Shown here piece after piece: positions 51,017 through 60,252 of a DNA stretch of 64,000 nucleotides. Under the pieces are notes generated by a model. That model was not told the origin of the DNA. It ran no database searches and saw only the letters and a program-made list of their open reading frames with translations. The position numbers and the translations under genes were made by a program. How positions within the stretch are numbered: the stretch's first letter is position 1; the number at the start of each line of letters is the position of its first letter. The stretch is taken from contig NZ_CP045496.1 of NCBI RefSeq assembly GCF_015500075.1, forward strand, positions 4,412,001-4,476,000. The letters run 5' to 3'. Origin of the DNA: Mesorhizobium sp. INR15 (lineage in GTDB: Bacteria; Pseudomonadota; Alphaproteobacteria; Rhizobiales; Rhizobiaceae).

Positions 51017-51721
51017 TCAGTCCCTGAGGATCATGCGGTCGCCTCGGACGTCGAAACCCGACAGCGAACTGATGAAATTCATTCCAAGCAGGCTCTGGCC
51101 AAGCGCACCGGGTGCAGCAACCATCACAGGCATGTTCCTGCGTACGATGCCACCGATCGCGAGTTCGTTCGTTTTCACGCCAGCGGCGCGTGCTATGCCG
51201 TTCGCGGTCGAGACTGGAATGGTGAAGTTGAGGGTGTCCGGATCGTAGCCGGCAGCGCGCGCGTCCTCGGCGGTCAGCACCGTGCTGGTGGCGCCGGTGT
51301 CCACAACGGTGCGGATCGGCTTGCCGTTGACCAGGATGCGCGCTTCGAAATGGCCGTTATCGGCCTTGTCCAGGGTCACCGTGGCATGGCCGTCATCCAC
51401 GCCCAACGCAAGCGGGCTGCCTGGAACAAGGCCTGCGGTTACGCGGCTCGCGAAATCCTGCAATTCGTAGCGGTACTGGTAGCCGGCGATAAGCACCAAC
51501 ACGATTGCCGCCCAGGCGCCAAGATTGCGGGCCATGGCACCAACGGGGCGGCCTGAACGCAACAGGCCGGCACCAACGAGGGCCGCGATCGCGCCAAGCC
51601 AGACCAGCCGGCCGAAATCGTAATTCTCAACGCCGAGCGTGCTACCGGCGGAATCGTTGAACATGAGCAGGGCGACACTCACCCCGATCAGCAGCAACAA
51701 AATCCACAACAGTCGGTTCAT
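51017..51721 (-). CDS. TIGR02281-type retroviral-like aspartic protease (234 aa)
   Basis: Two N-terminal membrane spans (LLWILLLLIGVSVALLMF; LVWLGAIAALVGAGLL), a third at LGAWAAIVLVLIAGYQ, then a periplasmic single-domain aspartic protease with VVDTGATSTVLTAEDA as the active site and LLGMNFISSLSGFDV as the second motif. Start at ATG 51721. Convergent with dusA (2 bp apart). Substrates unknown. Confidence 0.88.
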   Translation of the reverse strand: MNRLLWILLLLIGVSVALLMFNDSAGSTLGVENYDFGRLVWLGAIAALVGAGLLRSGRPVGAMARNLGAWAAIVLVLIAGYQYRYELQDFASRVTAGLVPGSPLALGVDDGHATVTLDKADNGHFEARILVNGKPIRTVVDTGATSTVLTAEDARAAGYDPDTLNFTIPVSTANGIARAAGVKTNELAIGGIVRRNMPVMVAAPGALGQSLLGMNFISSLSGFDVRGDRMILRD

Positions 51722-51733
51722 GTCAGCCACCCA

Positions 51734-51967
51734 TCACGACAGTGAATCGCGCTCTCGCGCCATGCGGGTGCGGCGTGTTTCCCGGCGCGGCCGGCGCTCT
51801 ACCGTCTCCAGCCGGGCAGGCAGTTCCGCCATGACATTGCGGCGTGTTTCCGGTGTCATGCCGATCCAGCCGCCGATTTCCTCGCGTGTGCGGCCGCAAC
51901 CGAAACAGAAGCCGGTTTTCATGTCGATCGAACAGACCAGGATGCAGGGGGATTCGATGCCCGTCAT
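51734..51967 (-). CDS. DUF1289 protein (77 aa)
   Basis: MTGIESPCILVCSIDMKTGFCFGCGRTREEI shows the family's four cysteines (PCILVC and GFCFGCGRT) that probably bind an Fe-S cluster or zinc; WIGMTPETRRNVM follows. The C-terminal third is arginine-rich. Just upstream of the protease gene on the same strand. Confidence 0.88.
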   Translation of the reverse strand: MTGIESPCILVCSIDMKTGFCFGCGRTREEIGGWIGMTPETRRNVMAELPARLETVERRPRRETRRTRMARERDSLS

Positions 51968-52183
51968 GATGTTCTCTCGGGCTCTCCCATCGCCAAAGGA
52001 TTCCCTTCTTGTCTCCACATGGTGCAACGGCCAAGCCAATGCAAGCCCTCCGGAATGCGCCGTGGGCAACCGTTTTCGCGTCAATGCCGCGGCGTTGTGC
52101 CAGGAGGTTGTGCCGGCCGGTCAACGCGGCTATGCCGCTGGTGCATTTCAGGGACGATCAGGCCAAGGACGATCAGGAACGAC

Positions 52184-53179
52184 ATGACCAGCGCGCTGCC
52201 TTTCGATGACTTTCGCAACCTGCTGGCCAACCTGCCGCCGGCCGACGCTGACGCCGAGAACCGGGTTCGGACCTTGTTTGCCAAAGCCGACAAGCCTGTG
52301 GGATCGCTCGGCCTCATCGAGGATATCGCGGCCTGGCTGGCGGGCTGGAGCGGCCGTGCGCCGCCAGCGGTGACACGCCCGCTGGTCGCCGTCTTTGCCG
52401 GCAACCACGGCGTTACCCGTCACGGCATTTCGCCACGGCCGGTGGCCGCCACCGCCAACGCGGTCGAACAGTGCGCCGCTGGCGGGGCGGCAATCAACCA
52501 GGTGTGCATCGCCAACGATCTCGGGCTGAAGGTCTTCGATCTCGCCTTGCACATTCCGACCGCCGACATCACCGAGGATGCAGCACTCGACGAGCGCGGC
52601 TGTGCCGCCACGATGGCTTTTGGCATGGAGGCCATAGCCGGCGGCACCGACCTGCTTTGCCTTGGCGATCTTGGCGTTGGCAATTCCACCGTCGCCGCCG
52701 CCTTGCTTGCTGCATTGTTCGGCGGCGAGGGCGCCGACTGGGTTGGTGCCGGGTCTGGAGCCGATGCGGCTATGCGCGCGCGCAAAGCGGAGGTGGTCGA
52801 TGCGGCCTTGGCCTTTCATGGCGCGCATCTCAGCGACCCGCTCGAAGCGTTGCGGCGGGTTGGCGGCCGCGAATTCGCGGCCATTGCCGGCGCTATCCTG
52901 GCGGCGCGAATGCAGAAGATCCCGGTGCTGCTCGACGGCTTGGTGGCGACCGCCGCCGCCGCGGCTCTTCATTGTGTCAATCCGGCCGTGCTCGATCACT
53001 GCCTGCTCGCCAGCATATCCAGCGAGCCAGCGCATACCAAGGCAGCGGAGAGGCTCGGCCTTCGTCCGGTTCTCGATCTTGGCGTCAGCCACGGCGAAGG
53101 AGTAGGGGCCGCGCTTGCGGCTGGTCTGGTCAAGGCAGCGGCATTGACCAGTTCGGGCATGGCTGCTGCCGTCAGATAG
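52184..53179 (+). CDS. cobT: Nicotinate-nucleotide-dimethylbenzimidazole phosphoribosyltransferase (331 aa)
   Basis: Activates dimethylbenzimidazole for cobalamin assembly. AKADKPVGSLGLIEDIAAWLAG, AGNHGVTRHGIS, GDLGVGNSTVAAALLAALF, and LDLGVSHGEGVGAALA with the catalytic glutamate. ATG 52184 has AGGA upstream. Length fits the family. Confidence 0.95.
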   Translation: MTSALPFDDFRNLLANLPPADADAENRVRTLFAKADKPVGSLGLIEDIAAWLAGWSGRAPPAVTRPLVAVFAGNHGVTRHGISPRPVAATANAVEQCAAGGAAINQVCIANDLGLKVFDLALHIPTADITEDAALDERGCAATMAFGMEAIAGGTDLLCLGDLGVGNSTVAAALLAALFGGEGADWVGAGSGADAAMRARKAEVVDAALAFHGAHLSDPLEALRRVGGREFAAIAGAILAARMQKIPVLLDGLVATAAAAALHCVNPAVLDHCLLASISSEPAHTKAAERLGLRPVLDLGVSHGEGVGAALAAGLVKAAALTSSGMAAAVR

Positions 53180-53182
53180 GCG

Positions 53183-54703
53183 TCAACGCCGCCGTGCTGC
53201 AACGACCGCCGTCGGCAGCGCCGGCAACTCCTCCATCACCCGGCTCAGCGGGAAAATGGCGAGCGCCTCGGTGCCTTCGCGCAATTTGGAATGAAGCTCG
53301 AATTCGCCGCCATGCATGGCGAGCAGGCCTTGCACGATGGGCAGGCCAAGTCCGGTGCCTTGCTCGGCGCTCTTGATGGCGATCGAACCCTGGCCGAAAG
53401 CGGAAAGCACGATCGGAATCTCGTCCTCGGGAATGCCGGGACCGTTGTCCTTGATCGAAATGTATTGGCCGCCGCCTGCCGTCCAGCCGACACGGACACG
53501 GATTTCGCCGCCGGTCGCGGTGAATTTGATCGCGTTGGACAGGAGGTTGAGGGTGATCTGACGCACAGCGCGTTCGTCGGCGAACAGGCGTGGCAGAACG
53601 TTTTCAAAATCCTGGATGACGCGGATATCCTTGTTGCGCGCCCTGAGCTCCATCATGTGGCAGCAATCCTCGACGATGTTGAGCAGCATCACCGGCTCTT
53701 CGTTGAGCTGGTAGCGGCCGGCCTCGATGCGCGACAGGTCGAGGATCTCGTTGATCAGGTCGAGCAGATGCTGGCCGGATTCATGCACGTCGTGTGCGTA
53801 GTCGCGATAGGTGGGATTGCTCATCGGCCCCAGCACTTCATTCGACATTACTTCTGAGAAACCGAGGATGGCATTGAGCGGCGTGCGCAATTCATGGCTC
53901 ATCGAGGCGAGGAAACGCGACTTTGCCAGATTGGCGTCTTCGGCTCGACGCCGCGCCTCATCGGACATCGACTTCGCCGTCTCCAGTTCGGCGATCAACG
54001 CATCCTTTTCTGAGCGGAACGACAGGAGCATCAGGGATGAATGGTTGAGATGGCGCGCCACATAATCGAAGAAGGGCAGCGACACGAGCAGCAGCACGAC
54101 CATGATTACCTCGATCGGCATCCACAGTCTGGCTCCCGCATAGGCATAGAACGTCGCGGGCACCGCAAAGGTCACCAGCAGGGCGCCGCGCAGCGAAGAG
54201 GCCATCACCGCGGTTGCCGCCATGGCAACCATCAGCACCACCGCTTTGACCACCTGCAGCTGATTGATCTGGCATGCATCGCAGCCGAGCCAGACAAACC
54301 ATGCCCAGCCGAGCCCGCAAAGGAAGTGGCCAACCAAGAATTCTCTTTGCGTTTGCAATGGGTTGAGTTCGGAAGCCGCAGTGCGTTCAACGCGGCTCGC
54401 CATGAATGTAACGATGGTGTAGCAGGTCAGCGTGAACAGCGCCCAAAGACCGATTTCGTTGCCGACGCCGGCAAACCGGCCGAGTGCGGCGATCGCGAGG
54501 ACGAGAAGTGGGAGAGCTATAGCGCCGCTTATCATCGCACGCGCATGGAGTTTCAGGAGCTCACGGTCGAAATCGGGATTGCCCGCCTGCTGCGAAAGAC
54601 GGTCGCGCGTCTTGCGCACCGCGCGCGCGACATCGCTGTTGCGATGGCGTTTTCGGCGGTCCACAATAAACTTGTCCGCTGTGTTCGAGCGTTGCAAGGG
54701 CAT
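53183..54703 (-). CDS. Membrane histidine kinase, PleC/PdhS-like (506 aa)
   Basis: Six predicted spans in residues 55-215 (e.g. ALPLLVLAIAALGRF; IEVIMVVLLLVSLPFF), coiled coil (IAELETAKSMSDEARRRAEDA), then FLASMSHELRTPLNAILGFSEVM with the phosphorylated histidine, N box QITLNLLSNAIKF, G1 IKDNGPGIP and G2 GTGLGLPIVQGLLAMHGG. The DHp sequence (SNPTYRDYAHDVHESGQHLL) is that of the PleC/DivJ/PdhS group that controls the alphaproteobacterial cell cycle via DivK. Membrane domain without PAS. Confidence 0.88.
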   Translation of the reverse strand: MPLQRSNTADKFIVDRRKRHRNSDVARAVRKTRDRLSQQAGNPDFDRELLKLHARAMISGAIALPLLVLAIAALGRFAGVGNEIGLWALFTLTCYTIVTFMASRVERTAASELNPLQTQREFLVGHFLCGLGWAWFVWLGCDACQINQLQVVKAVVLMVAMAATAVMASSLRGALLVTFAVPATFYAYAGARLWMPIEVIMVVLLLVSLPFFDYVARHLNHSSLMLLSFRSEKDALIAELETAKSMSDEARRRAEDANLAKSRFLASMSHELRTPLNAILGFSEVMSNEVLGPMSNPTYRDYAHDVHESGQHLLDLINEILDLSRIEAGRYQLNEEPVMLLNIVEDCCHMMELRARNKDIRVIQDFENVLPRLFADERAVRQITLNLLSNAIKFTATGGEIRVRVGWTAGGGQYISIKDNGPGIPEDEIPIVLSAFGQGSIAIKSAEQGTGLGLPIVQGLLAMHGGEFELHSKLREGTEALAIFPLSRVMEELPALPTAVVAARRR

Positions 54704-54778
54704 GGAAACTTCGATTTATGCAGGCAGCGGTTTCAAAGTGTTAAGCTACGTTCGAATGATTAACCAACCGTTTGCCAT

Positions 54779-55393
54779 ATGAGCCGCTCGTGGTCGCGCC
54801 GGCGGTATGCGGCTCCGCCTCCGCGAAGCCTTTGGCACAAGCTTCTCGACTATGGCCTGACAATCGTCCTCCTGGGACTGCTGATCCTCCTAGCGGCGCG
54901 CCTCGACCGCGTGGAGACACGCAAGGCTGAGGGCAGGGCCGTCATCAACGACGGTGACTCCATCACGCTCGGCGCCGAGCGCATCCGCATGCGCGGCATC
55001 GATGCGCCGGAATATTCGCAGATCTGCCGCAAGGATAGCGCCGACTATCCCTGCGGGCAGCTTTCGCGGCAGGCACTGGTGCGGTTGATTGCCGGTAACC
55101 CCGTATCCTGCGCCGGCTGGCAACATGACCGCTACGGCCGGTTGCTCGGCACCTGCTCGGCCGGCGGCAAGGATCTTAATCGTGCGCAGGTAGAGGCCGG
55201 ATGGGCGGTCGCCTATGGTGATTTCGAAGCCGAGGAAGCGGCCGCGCGGGCTGCCAGGGCCGGCATCTGGGCTGGAACGTTCGAGCGGCCGCAAGACTGG
55301 CGCGACAGCCATCATGGTGGCGTCGTGGAGAGGAAGCACGGTACGCTGGCTTCCATGGGCGATGCCTTGCGCGAGATATTTCGCTTCTGGTGA
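54779..55393 (+). CDS. Membrane-anchored thermonuclease-family protein (204 aa)
   Basis: One N-terminal span (LTIVLLGLLILLAARL), then the SNase-like fold: VINDGDSITLGAERIRMRGIDAPEY, RLIAGNPVSC, HDRYGRLLGTC and LNRAQVEAGWAVAYGDFE. The arginine and aspartate/glutamate positions of the nuclease are kept (IRMRGIDAPEY, GRLLG). Extracytoplasmic nuclease or inactive relative; activity not certain. Confidence 0.85.
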   Translation: MSRSWSRRRYAAPPPRSLWHKLLDYGLTIVLLGLLILLAARLDRVETRKAEGRAVINDGDSITLGAERIRMRGIDAPEYSQICRKDSADYPCGQLSRQALVRLIAGNPVSCAGWQHDRYGRLLGTCSAGGKDLNRAQVEAGWAVAYGDFEAEEAAARAARAGIWAGTFERPQDWRDSHHGGVVERKHGTLASMGDALREIFRFW

Positions 55394-55454
55394 CACGGAA
55401 CGAGCCTATGAGCATCCCATGGTCTATCGAGGCCAAAACGACCCGGAGGAAAAT

Positions 55455-56066
55455 ATGAAACTCTTTGACGGCGGGCGTGCCCCCAATCCGCGGCGGGTTC
55501 GCGTTTTCCTTGCCGAGAAAGGTCTCAGCGTACCGCTGGTGCCCGTCGACATGGGCGCTTTGGAGCACAAGCGAGAGAGCGTCAGCTCGCGCAACCCGCT
55601 GCAGCGCTTGCCGGTGCTCGAACTGGATGACGGCACCATCATCACCGAATCGGTCGCCATCTGCCGCTATTTCGAAGAACTGCATCCTGAACCGGCCCTG
55701 TTTGGACGCGGAGCGCTCGGCAAGGCACAGGTTGAGATGTGGCAAAGACGGATGGAACTGAACCTGCTCAGCAGCGTCGCGCAAGCCTTTCGCCACATTC
55801 ATCCGGCGATGAAGGAGTGGGAAATCCCTCAAATCCCGGAATGGGGCGAGGCCAACAAGCCGAAGGCGGTCGAGTTCGTGCGATTGCTCGATAGTGAGCT
55901 GGCAACGCGAGAATTCGTTGCCGGCGATGCCTATTCAATCGCCGACATCACCGGGATGATCGCTGTCGATTTCATGAAGCCGGCACGCATCAAAGTGCCG
56001 GATGAATGCACCAATGTGCTGCGCTGGTATCTGGCGGTGTCGGGTCGGCCGAGCGCTGCCGCCTGA
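55455..56066 (+). CDS. Glutathione S-transferase family protein (203 aa)
   Basis: ATG 55455 follows CGGAGGA. MKLFDGGRAPNPRRVRVFLAEKGL and VLELDDGTIITESVAICRYFEE form the thioredoxin-like GSH-binding domain (RAPNPRRV active-site loop, ES for glutamyl contact); the C-terminal helices contain AGDAYSIADITG. Substrate unknown. Two bases separate it from the following uracil-DNA-glycosylase gene. Confidence 0.9.
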   Translation: MKLFDGGRAPNPRRVRVFLAEKGLSVPLVPVDMGALEHKRESVSSRNPLQRLPVLELDDGTIITESVAICRYFEELHPEPALFGRGALGKAQVEMWQRRMELNLLSSVAQAFRHIHPAMKEWEIPQIPEWGEANKPKAVEFVRLLDSELATREFVAGDAYSIADITGMIAVDFMKPARIKVPDECTNVLRWYLAVSGRPSAAA

Positions 56067-56068
56067 CA

Positions 56069-56686
56069 ATGCGTGCCGAACTCGAGAACCTTGCCGCGGC
56101 GGTTCGTGCTTGCCGGATCTGCGTGGAGAACCCGGTTGGCCGGCCGCTGCCGCACGAGCCGCGCCCTGTTCTGATGGCGTCATCGACCGCGCGCATCCTG
56201 ATCGCCGGGCAGGCCCCGGGCACGAAAGTCCATATTTCAGGCATGCCCTTCACGGACGCTTCCGGCGACAGGCTGCGACGCTGGCTCGATGTCACCAGCG
56301 AAGAGTTCTACGACATCGAAAAATTCGCCATCGTTCCAATGGGCTTCTGCTTTCCCGGCCAGGATGCCAAGGGCGGTGATTTGCCACCGCGCCGCGAATG
56401 CGCGCCTGCCTGGCGTGCGCCCTTGATGGCGTTGATGCCGCAGATCGACCTGGTGCTGACGATCGGCATCTATGCGCAATCCTGGCATATGGGTGCCTTG
56501 CGCCGCTCTACATTAACGGAGACGGTGATGGACTGGCGCGCCATCTGGGACAGTTCCGCCGGTCCGAAAGTGCTGCCGCTACCGCATCCATCCTGGCGCA
56601 ACAGCGGCTGGTTGAAGCAGAATCCATGGTTTGAAATGGATTTGCTGCCGTTTCTCAGATCAGAAATCCGCTATCGCCTCGGCTGA
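56069..56686 (+). CDS. Uracil-DNA-glycosylase-superfamily protein (205 aa)
   Basis: AAAVRACRICVENPVGRPLP with two cysteines, then ILIAGQAPGTKVHISGMPFTDASGDRLRRWL, the GQAPG(T/x)... active-site block of the family, and PLPHPSWRN, the HPS motif. Lacks the four-cysteine Fe-S set of type 4 enzymes. Probably base-excision repair, but some members of this subgroup have no known activity. Confidence 0.88.
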   Translation: MRAELENLAAAVRACRICVENPVGRPLPHEPRPVLMASSTARILIAGQAPGTKVHISGMPFTDASGDRLRRWLDVTSEEFYDIEKFAIVPMGFCFPGQDAKGGDLPPRRECAPAWRAPLMALMPQIDLVLTIGIYAQSWHMGALRRSTLTETVMDWRAIWDSSAGPKVLPLPHPSWRNSGWLKQNPWFEMDLLPFLRSEIRYRLG

Positions 56687-56768
56687 TCTTTCAGCAAGAA
56701 ATCGCTCGCATTTGTGTCATTTGGCAGAATTTCTTTCTTGTGAAAGGGGGCTATAAGGCGGAATATAG

Positions 56769-56822
56769 CCAATCTATTCCACAAGCCCAATCTATTCCAC
56801 AAGCCCAATCTATTCCACAAGC
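56769..56822. repeat. Three tandem 18-bp repeats before the Lrp gene
   Basis: CCAATCTATTCCACAAGC three times without a mismatch, ending 63 bp before the start codon 56886. Likely binding sites or recent replication slippage. Confidence 0.9.
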
Positions 56823-56885
56823 GTTGTGTATGTCGTCATCCCAAACCGCTGCGCATTTGGGGCGACATCCGGCAGGGAGCACGAA

Positions 56886-57377
56886 ATGGATCGCCTCGAT
56901 AGAAAAATTCTCCGCCTTTTGCAGGAGGACGCGACACTTGCCGTCGCCGATGTCGCCAAGAAAGTCGGGCTGTCGACGACGCCTTGCTGGCGGCGCATCC
57001 AGAAGCTTGAGGAAGAGGGCGTCATCAAGCGGCGCGTTGCCATTCTCGATCACGAGAAGGTCAATGTGCGCGTCACGGTGTTCGTGTCGATCCGCACCAA
57101 TTCGCACAGCCACGAATGGCTGCGGCGCTTCTCGGAAGTCATTCAGGAATTTCCGGAAGTGGTCGAGTTCTACCGCATGAGCGGCGACGTCGATTACCTT
57201 CTCCGCGTGGTGGTGCCCGACATTGCGGCATACGATGCGTTCTACAAGCGGCTGATCGCGAAGATCGAAATCCGCGACGTCTCGTCCTCCTTCGCCATGG
57301 AGCAGATCAAGTACACGACAGAGATGCCGCTCGATTACATGGTTCTGGACAAGGAGTCCGGCGCCAACGCCGCATGA
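56886..57377 (+). CDS. Lrp/AsnC-family regulator (163 aa)
   Basis: MDRLDRKILRLLQEDATLAVADVAKKVGLSTTPCWRRIQKLEEEGVI is the N-terminal winged helix (in segments), followed by the RAM ligand domain (VDYLLRVVVPDIAAYDAFYKRL; IRDVSSSFAMEQIKYTTEMP). The start at 56886 has GGGAGC upstream; an earlier in-frame ATG overlaps the tandem repeats and is unlikely. Probably controls an amino-acid gene. Confidence 0.92.
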   Translation: MDRLDRKILRLLQEDATLAVADVAKKVGLSTTPCWRRIQKLEEEGVIKRRVAILDHEKVNVRVTVFVSIRTNSHSHEWLRRFSEVIQEFPEVVEFYRMSGDVDYLLRVVVPDIAAYDAFYKRLIAKIEIRDVSSSFAMEQIKYTTEMPLDYMVLDKESGANAA

Positions 57378-57391
57378 GCGAGCCAGCCGGC

Positions 57392-57961
57392 TCAGTTCTT
57401 CTTGTTGAGAAAACTCCAAGGCGAGTTTACCGGCAAGATGATGGTGTCCGGCACCGTGTCGACATTGATCACCTCAGCCTTACGCACGGTGTAGCCCGAC
57501 TGGATGACGCTGACGCCATCGAGGATGAAGAGCTGGCTTTTCTCCATGTCGGGCGTCAGTGCACCGGTAACCGCGACCGCCTGATAGGCCTGTGACATCT
57601 TGTAGGGATGGGCAGGGGTAACGAGCACGATCTGGTTCGGCGGCGGTGTCGGCATGTGGCTGCACGCGCCTGTCCACGGCACCAGCAGGAACTGATAGAC
57701 GAGATCGCCTTCGCGATCGACCGGCAGCGCATAACCGGCCAGTTGAATGGTTTTGCCCTGAAAGTTGAGGGATAGCGTCTCGCCATGGTCGGGCATTTTT
57801 GCCGCGATCATCGGCAGTCCGGCACTTTCCGCCGCCACCTGCGTTGCCGGCCGCAGATCCTTCCAGAAAATGTGCATGGTCTCGACGGAAGCGTTGGCAG
57901 AGGCAACGGAAAGGACAACCATACTCGTCAGGGCGATTGTCGATTTGAGACGTTTGCACAT
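57392..57961 (-). CDS. Secreted DUF3299-domain protein (189 aa)
   Basis: Signal peptide (IALTSMVVLSVASANA), then FWKDLRPATQ, LAGYALPVDREGDLVYQFLLVPWTGACSHMPTPPPNQIVLV with conserved CxHxPxPPPNQ. ATG 57961 follows GAGGAGG. Periplasmic; function unknown. Confidence 0.85.
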   Translation of the reverse strand: MCKRLKSTIALTSMVVLSVASANASVETMHIFWKDLRPATQVAAESAGLPMIAAKMPDHGETLSLNFQGKTIQLAGYALPVDREGDLVYQFLLVPWTGACSHMPTPPPNQIVLVTPAHPYKMSQAYQAVAVTGALTPDMEKSQLFILDGVSVIQSGYTVRKAEVINVDTVPDTIILPVNSPWSFLNKKN

Positions 57962-58011
57962 CGAGCGCCTCCTCTCATCAAGACAACATAAAACTGTCCG
58001 AGCAACGCACG

Positions 58012-58551
58012 TCAACCCTCAAGCCGCATCACGTGCCGGCGTGAGCCGGCCATGCCAATTGCCCGGAATCCGCGCGCGGCAAACATCGCTTTGAAGCCCA
58101 TGAAGCGGAAGCTCGGCGAGTCCGGATCGACCGGATAGGCCTCCACGGCGGAAGCCCCGTTGTTGTGGGCGTACTCTATAGCCGCGTCGAGCAACGCGGC
58201 ACCAACGCCGCTTTTGCGATGAGGGCGTGTAACGAAAAAGCAAACGATCGACCAGATGCCCTTCTCGCTGTCATCCTGATGCGGCGAGAGTTTCCGAAAG
58301 GTCTCTCGGGGTGCAACCGAACACCAGCCGATGACCTCGGCACCCGAGCGGGCGATGATGCCTACCGGCGTGCCGGCAGCCACGATCGCGGCCATAGCCT
58401 TTTTCTTGTCCGGGCTGCTGGCCGACTGACGATCGGCGAGTTCGCGCCAGCTCATGCACCAGCAGTATTTGGGACCGCCTGGCTGCACGAACAGCGTCTC
58501 GAAATCAGGCCACGTCTTTTGCGTGACAGGAAAAAAATCCAGCTCGGTCAT
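58012..58551 (-). CDS. GNAT-family N-acetyltransferase (179 aa)
   Basis: WSIVCFFVTRPHRKSGVGAALLDAAIEYA carries the acetyl-CoA loop (RKSGVGAAL). PKYCWCMSWREL near the N-terminus is a distinctive Cys-Trp-Cys motif found in a GNAT subgroup. Start overlaps the stop of the AlkD-like gene (ATGA), so the two are coupled. Confidence 0.85.
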   Translation of the reverse strand: MTELDFFPVTQKTWPDFETLFVQPGGPKYCWCMSWRELADRQSASSPDKKKAMAAIVAAGTPVGIIARSGAEVIGWCSVAPRETFRKLSPHQDDSEKGIWSIVCFFVTRPHRKSGVGAALLDAAIEYAHNNGASAVEAYPVDPDSPSFRFMGFKAMFAARGFRAIGMAGSRRHVMRLEG

Positions 58552-59261
58552 GTCCTGGGCCTTGTCTTTGCCGCCAGCCGCTCAAGCGTTTTGGGATGGC
58601 TCAATTCCCTAATTGCATCCTTGCCGATCCAGCGCGCGGTCTTGTCGGTGGTGTTTGCGAGTTTCTCCGCCAGCGCAAGGACAGGGGCGTGCAAGCTCGT
58701 CGACCGCTTGCCGATCGATCGAAGTGCCCAGTTCACGGCCTTCTTCACGAAATTGCGCCTGTCGTTGGCATGGGCTTCGATAATTGGCAAAAACTCTAGA
58801 AAGGTTGTTTCCGGCTCTTTCTTCCGGTGGACGACCGACCAAGCCATCATAGCGAAGGCAGTGCGCCGAACGAATTCCCGTTCGTCGGCCGCGAAGGCGT
58901 CGATCAGCTGCCTCCAGGAATCCGTATCGACAAACAGGTCCGAGACGCCATCCACGATATCCCAGGAGTCGAAAGTCGCCGCCCATCGCTTTGCATCCGC
59001 AGCGGAAAAACGCTTCGGGTCAGCCGTGACGGAAGCAATGAACTGCGCCTCCATGATGCCTGTTTCCCAAAGCGTGAAAGCACGCTCATGATTGCGCTTG
59101 ATTCGCTTGGCTATCTGCCGCTGCACACCATGCGAGATGCCGAGCGCCCGATCGATCTTGATGCCATAGCGCAGCATGCCAAGCCGGTTCTCCTCCGAAC
59201 CGATCTCGCGCAGGTGCGCGACGATCTCCTCAGCGCTGGATTCGGGCGAAAGCTCGGTCAA
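58548..59261 (-). CDS. DNA alkylation repair (AlkD-like) protein (237 aa)
   Basis: HEAT-like repeat protein: YGIKIDRALGISHGVQRQIAKRIKRNHERAFTLWETG..., WDIVDGVSDLFVD, FVRRTAFAMMAWSVVHRK, FVKKAVNWALRSIGKRS (a typical W-x-R block). The family includes AlkC/AlkD-type glycosylases that remove alkylated bases. Catalytic residues not verified. Confidence 0.85.
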   Translation of the reverse strand: MTELSPESSAEEIVAHLREIGSEENRLGMLRYGIKIDRALGISHGVQRQIAKRIKRNHERAFTLWETGIMEAQFIASVTADPKRFSAADAKRWAATFDSWDIVDGVSDLFVDTDSWRQLIDAFAADEREFVRRTAFAMMAWSVVHRKKEPETTFLEFLPIIEAHANDRRNFVKKAVNWALRSIGKRSTSLHAPVLALAEKLANTTDKTARWIGKDAIRELSHPKTLERLAAKTRPRT

Positions 59262-59269
59262 GCAAAGTC

Positions 59270-60139
59270 CTATTTCTCCAGGCGCGCCAGCAGCGAGGAC
59301 GTGTCCCAGCGCTTGCCGCCCATGGCCTGCACATCCTTGTAGAACTGGTCGACAAGTGCGGTCACCGGCAGTTTGGCGCCGTTGCGGTCGGCCTCGGCCA
59401 GGCAGATGCCGAGATCCTTGCGCATCCAGTCGACGGCGAAACCGAAATCATATTTGCCGGCATTCATCGTCTTGTGGCGGTTTTCCATCTGCCAGGAACC
59501 GGCGGCGCCCTTGGAAATCACCTCGATCACCTTTTCGATGTCGAGCCCGGCCTTCTTGCCGAAATGAATGCCTTCGGCCAGCCCCTGCACCAACCCGGCT
59601 ATGGTGATCTGGTTGATCATCTTGGTAAGCTGGCCGGCACCCGCCGACCCCATCAAGCCGACCATGCGGGCAAAGGCATCAATGACTGGCCTCGCCTTGT
59701 CGAAGGCGTGCTGCTCACCGCCGACCATGACCGTCAGGACACCGTTCTCTGCGCCGGCCTGACCGCCTGAGACCGGCGCATCGAGAAACGAAAAGCCGTG
59801 TGCGTCGGCTGCTTGCGCCAGTTCGCGCGCGACTTCCGCCGATGCGGTGGTGTTGTCGATGAAGACGGAACCCTTCTTCATTGCCTGGAACGCGCCTTGC
59901 GCGCCTGTCGTCACGGAACGAAGATCGTCGTCATTGCCGACGCAGGAGAAGACAAAGTCCTTGCCATCAGCCGCCGCTGCCGGGGTCAGAGCGAGGCCGC
60001 CGCCATGCTCGGCAACCCATTGCTCGGCTTTGGCCTTGGTGCGGTTGTAGACCGTAACGTCATGGCCGCCCTTGTTCTTCAAGTGCCCGGCCATGGGATA
60101 GCCCATGACGCCAAGACCGAGAAATGCCACTGATGCCAT
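59270..60139 (-). CDS. Beta-hydroxyacid dehydrogenase, 3-hydroxyisobutyrate dehydrogenase-like (289 aa)
   Basis: MASVAFLGLGVMGYPMAGHL is the NAD(P)-binding N-terminus, DAPVSGGQAGAENG the substrate loop, and AGQLTKMINQITIAG contains the catalytic lysine. Typical size and layout. Substrate could be 3-hydroxyisobutyrate, tartronate semialdehyde or a related acid; GarR/MmsB cannot be told apart here. Eight bases from the AlkD-like start. Confidence 0.9.
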   Translation of the reverse strand: MASVAFLGLGVMGYPMAGHLKNKGGHDVTVYNRTKAKAEQWVAEHGGGLALTPAAAADGKDFVFSCVGNDDDLRSVTTGAQGAFQAMKKGSVFIDNTTASAEVARELAQAADAHGFSFLDAPVSGGQAGAENGVLTVMVGGEQHAFDKARPVIDAFARMVGLMGSAGAGQLTKMINQITIAGLVQGLAEGIHFGKKAGLDIEKVIEVISKGAAGSWQMENRHKTMNAGKYDFGFAVDWMRKDLGICLAEADRNGAKLPVTALVDQFYKDVQAMGGKRWDTSSLLARLEK

Positions 60140-60252
60140 GGACTTGCCCCTTTAGACGGAAACGGAATTTGCCGAGGCAAGCTCTAGGCCCTGCGCCGAA
60201 TTCGTCAAGGCACGCGCGGGCTGAACGACTGGTGCAGACCGGGTGAGCCCGG

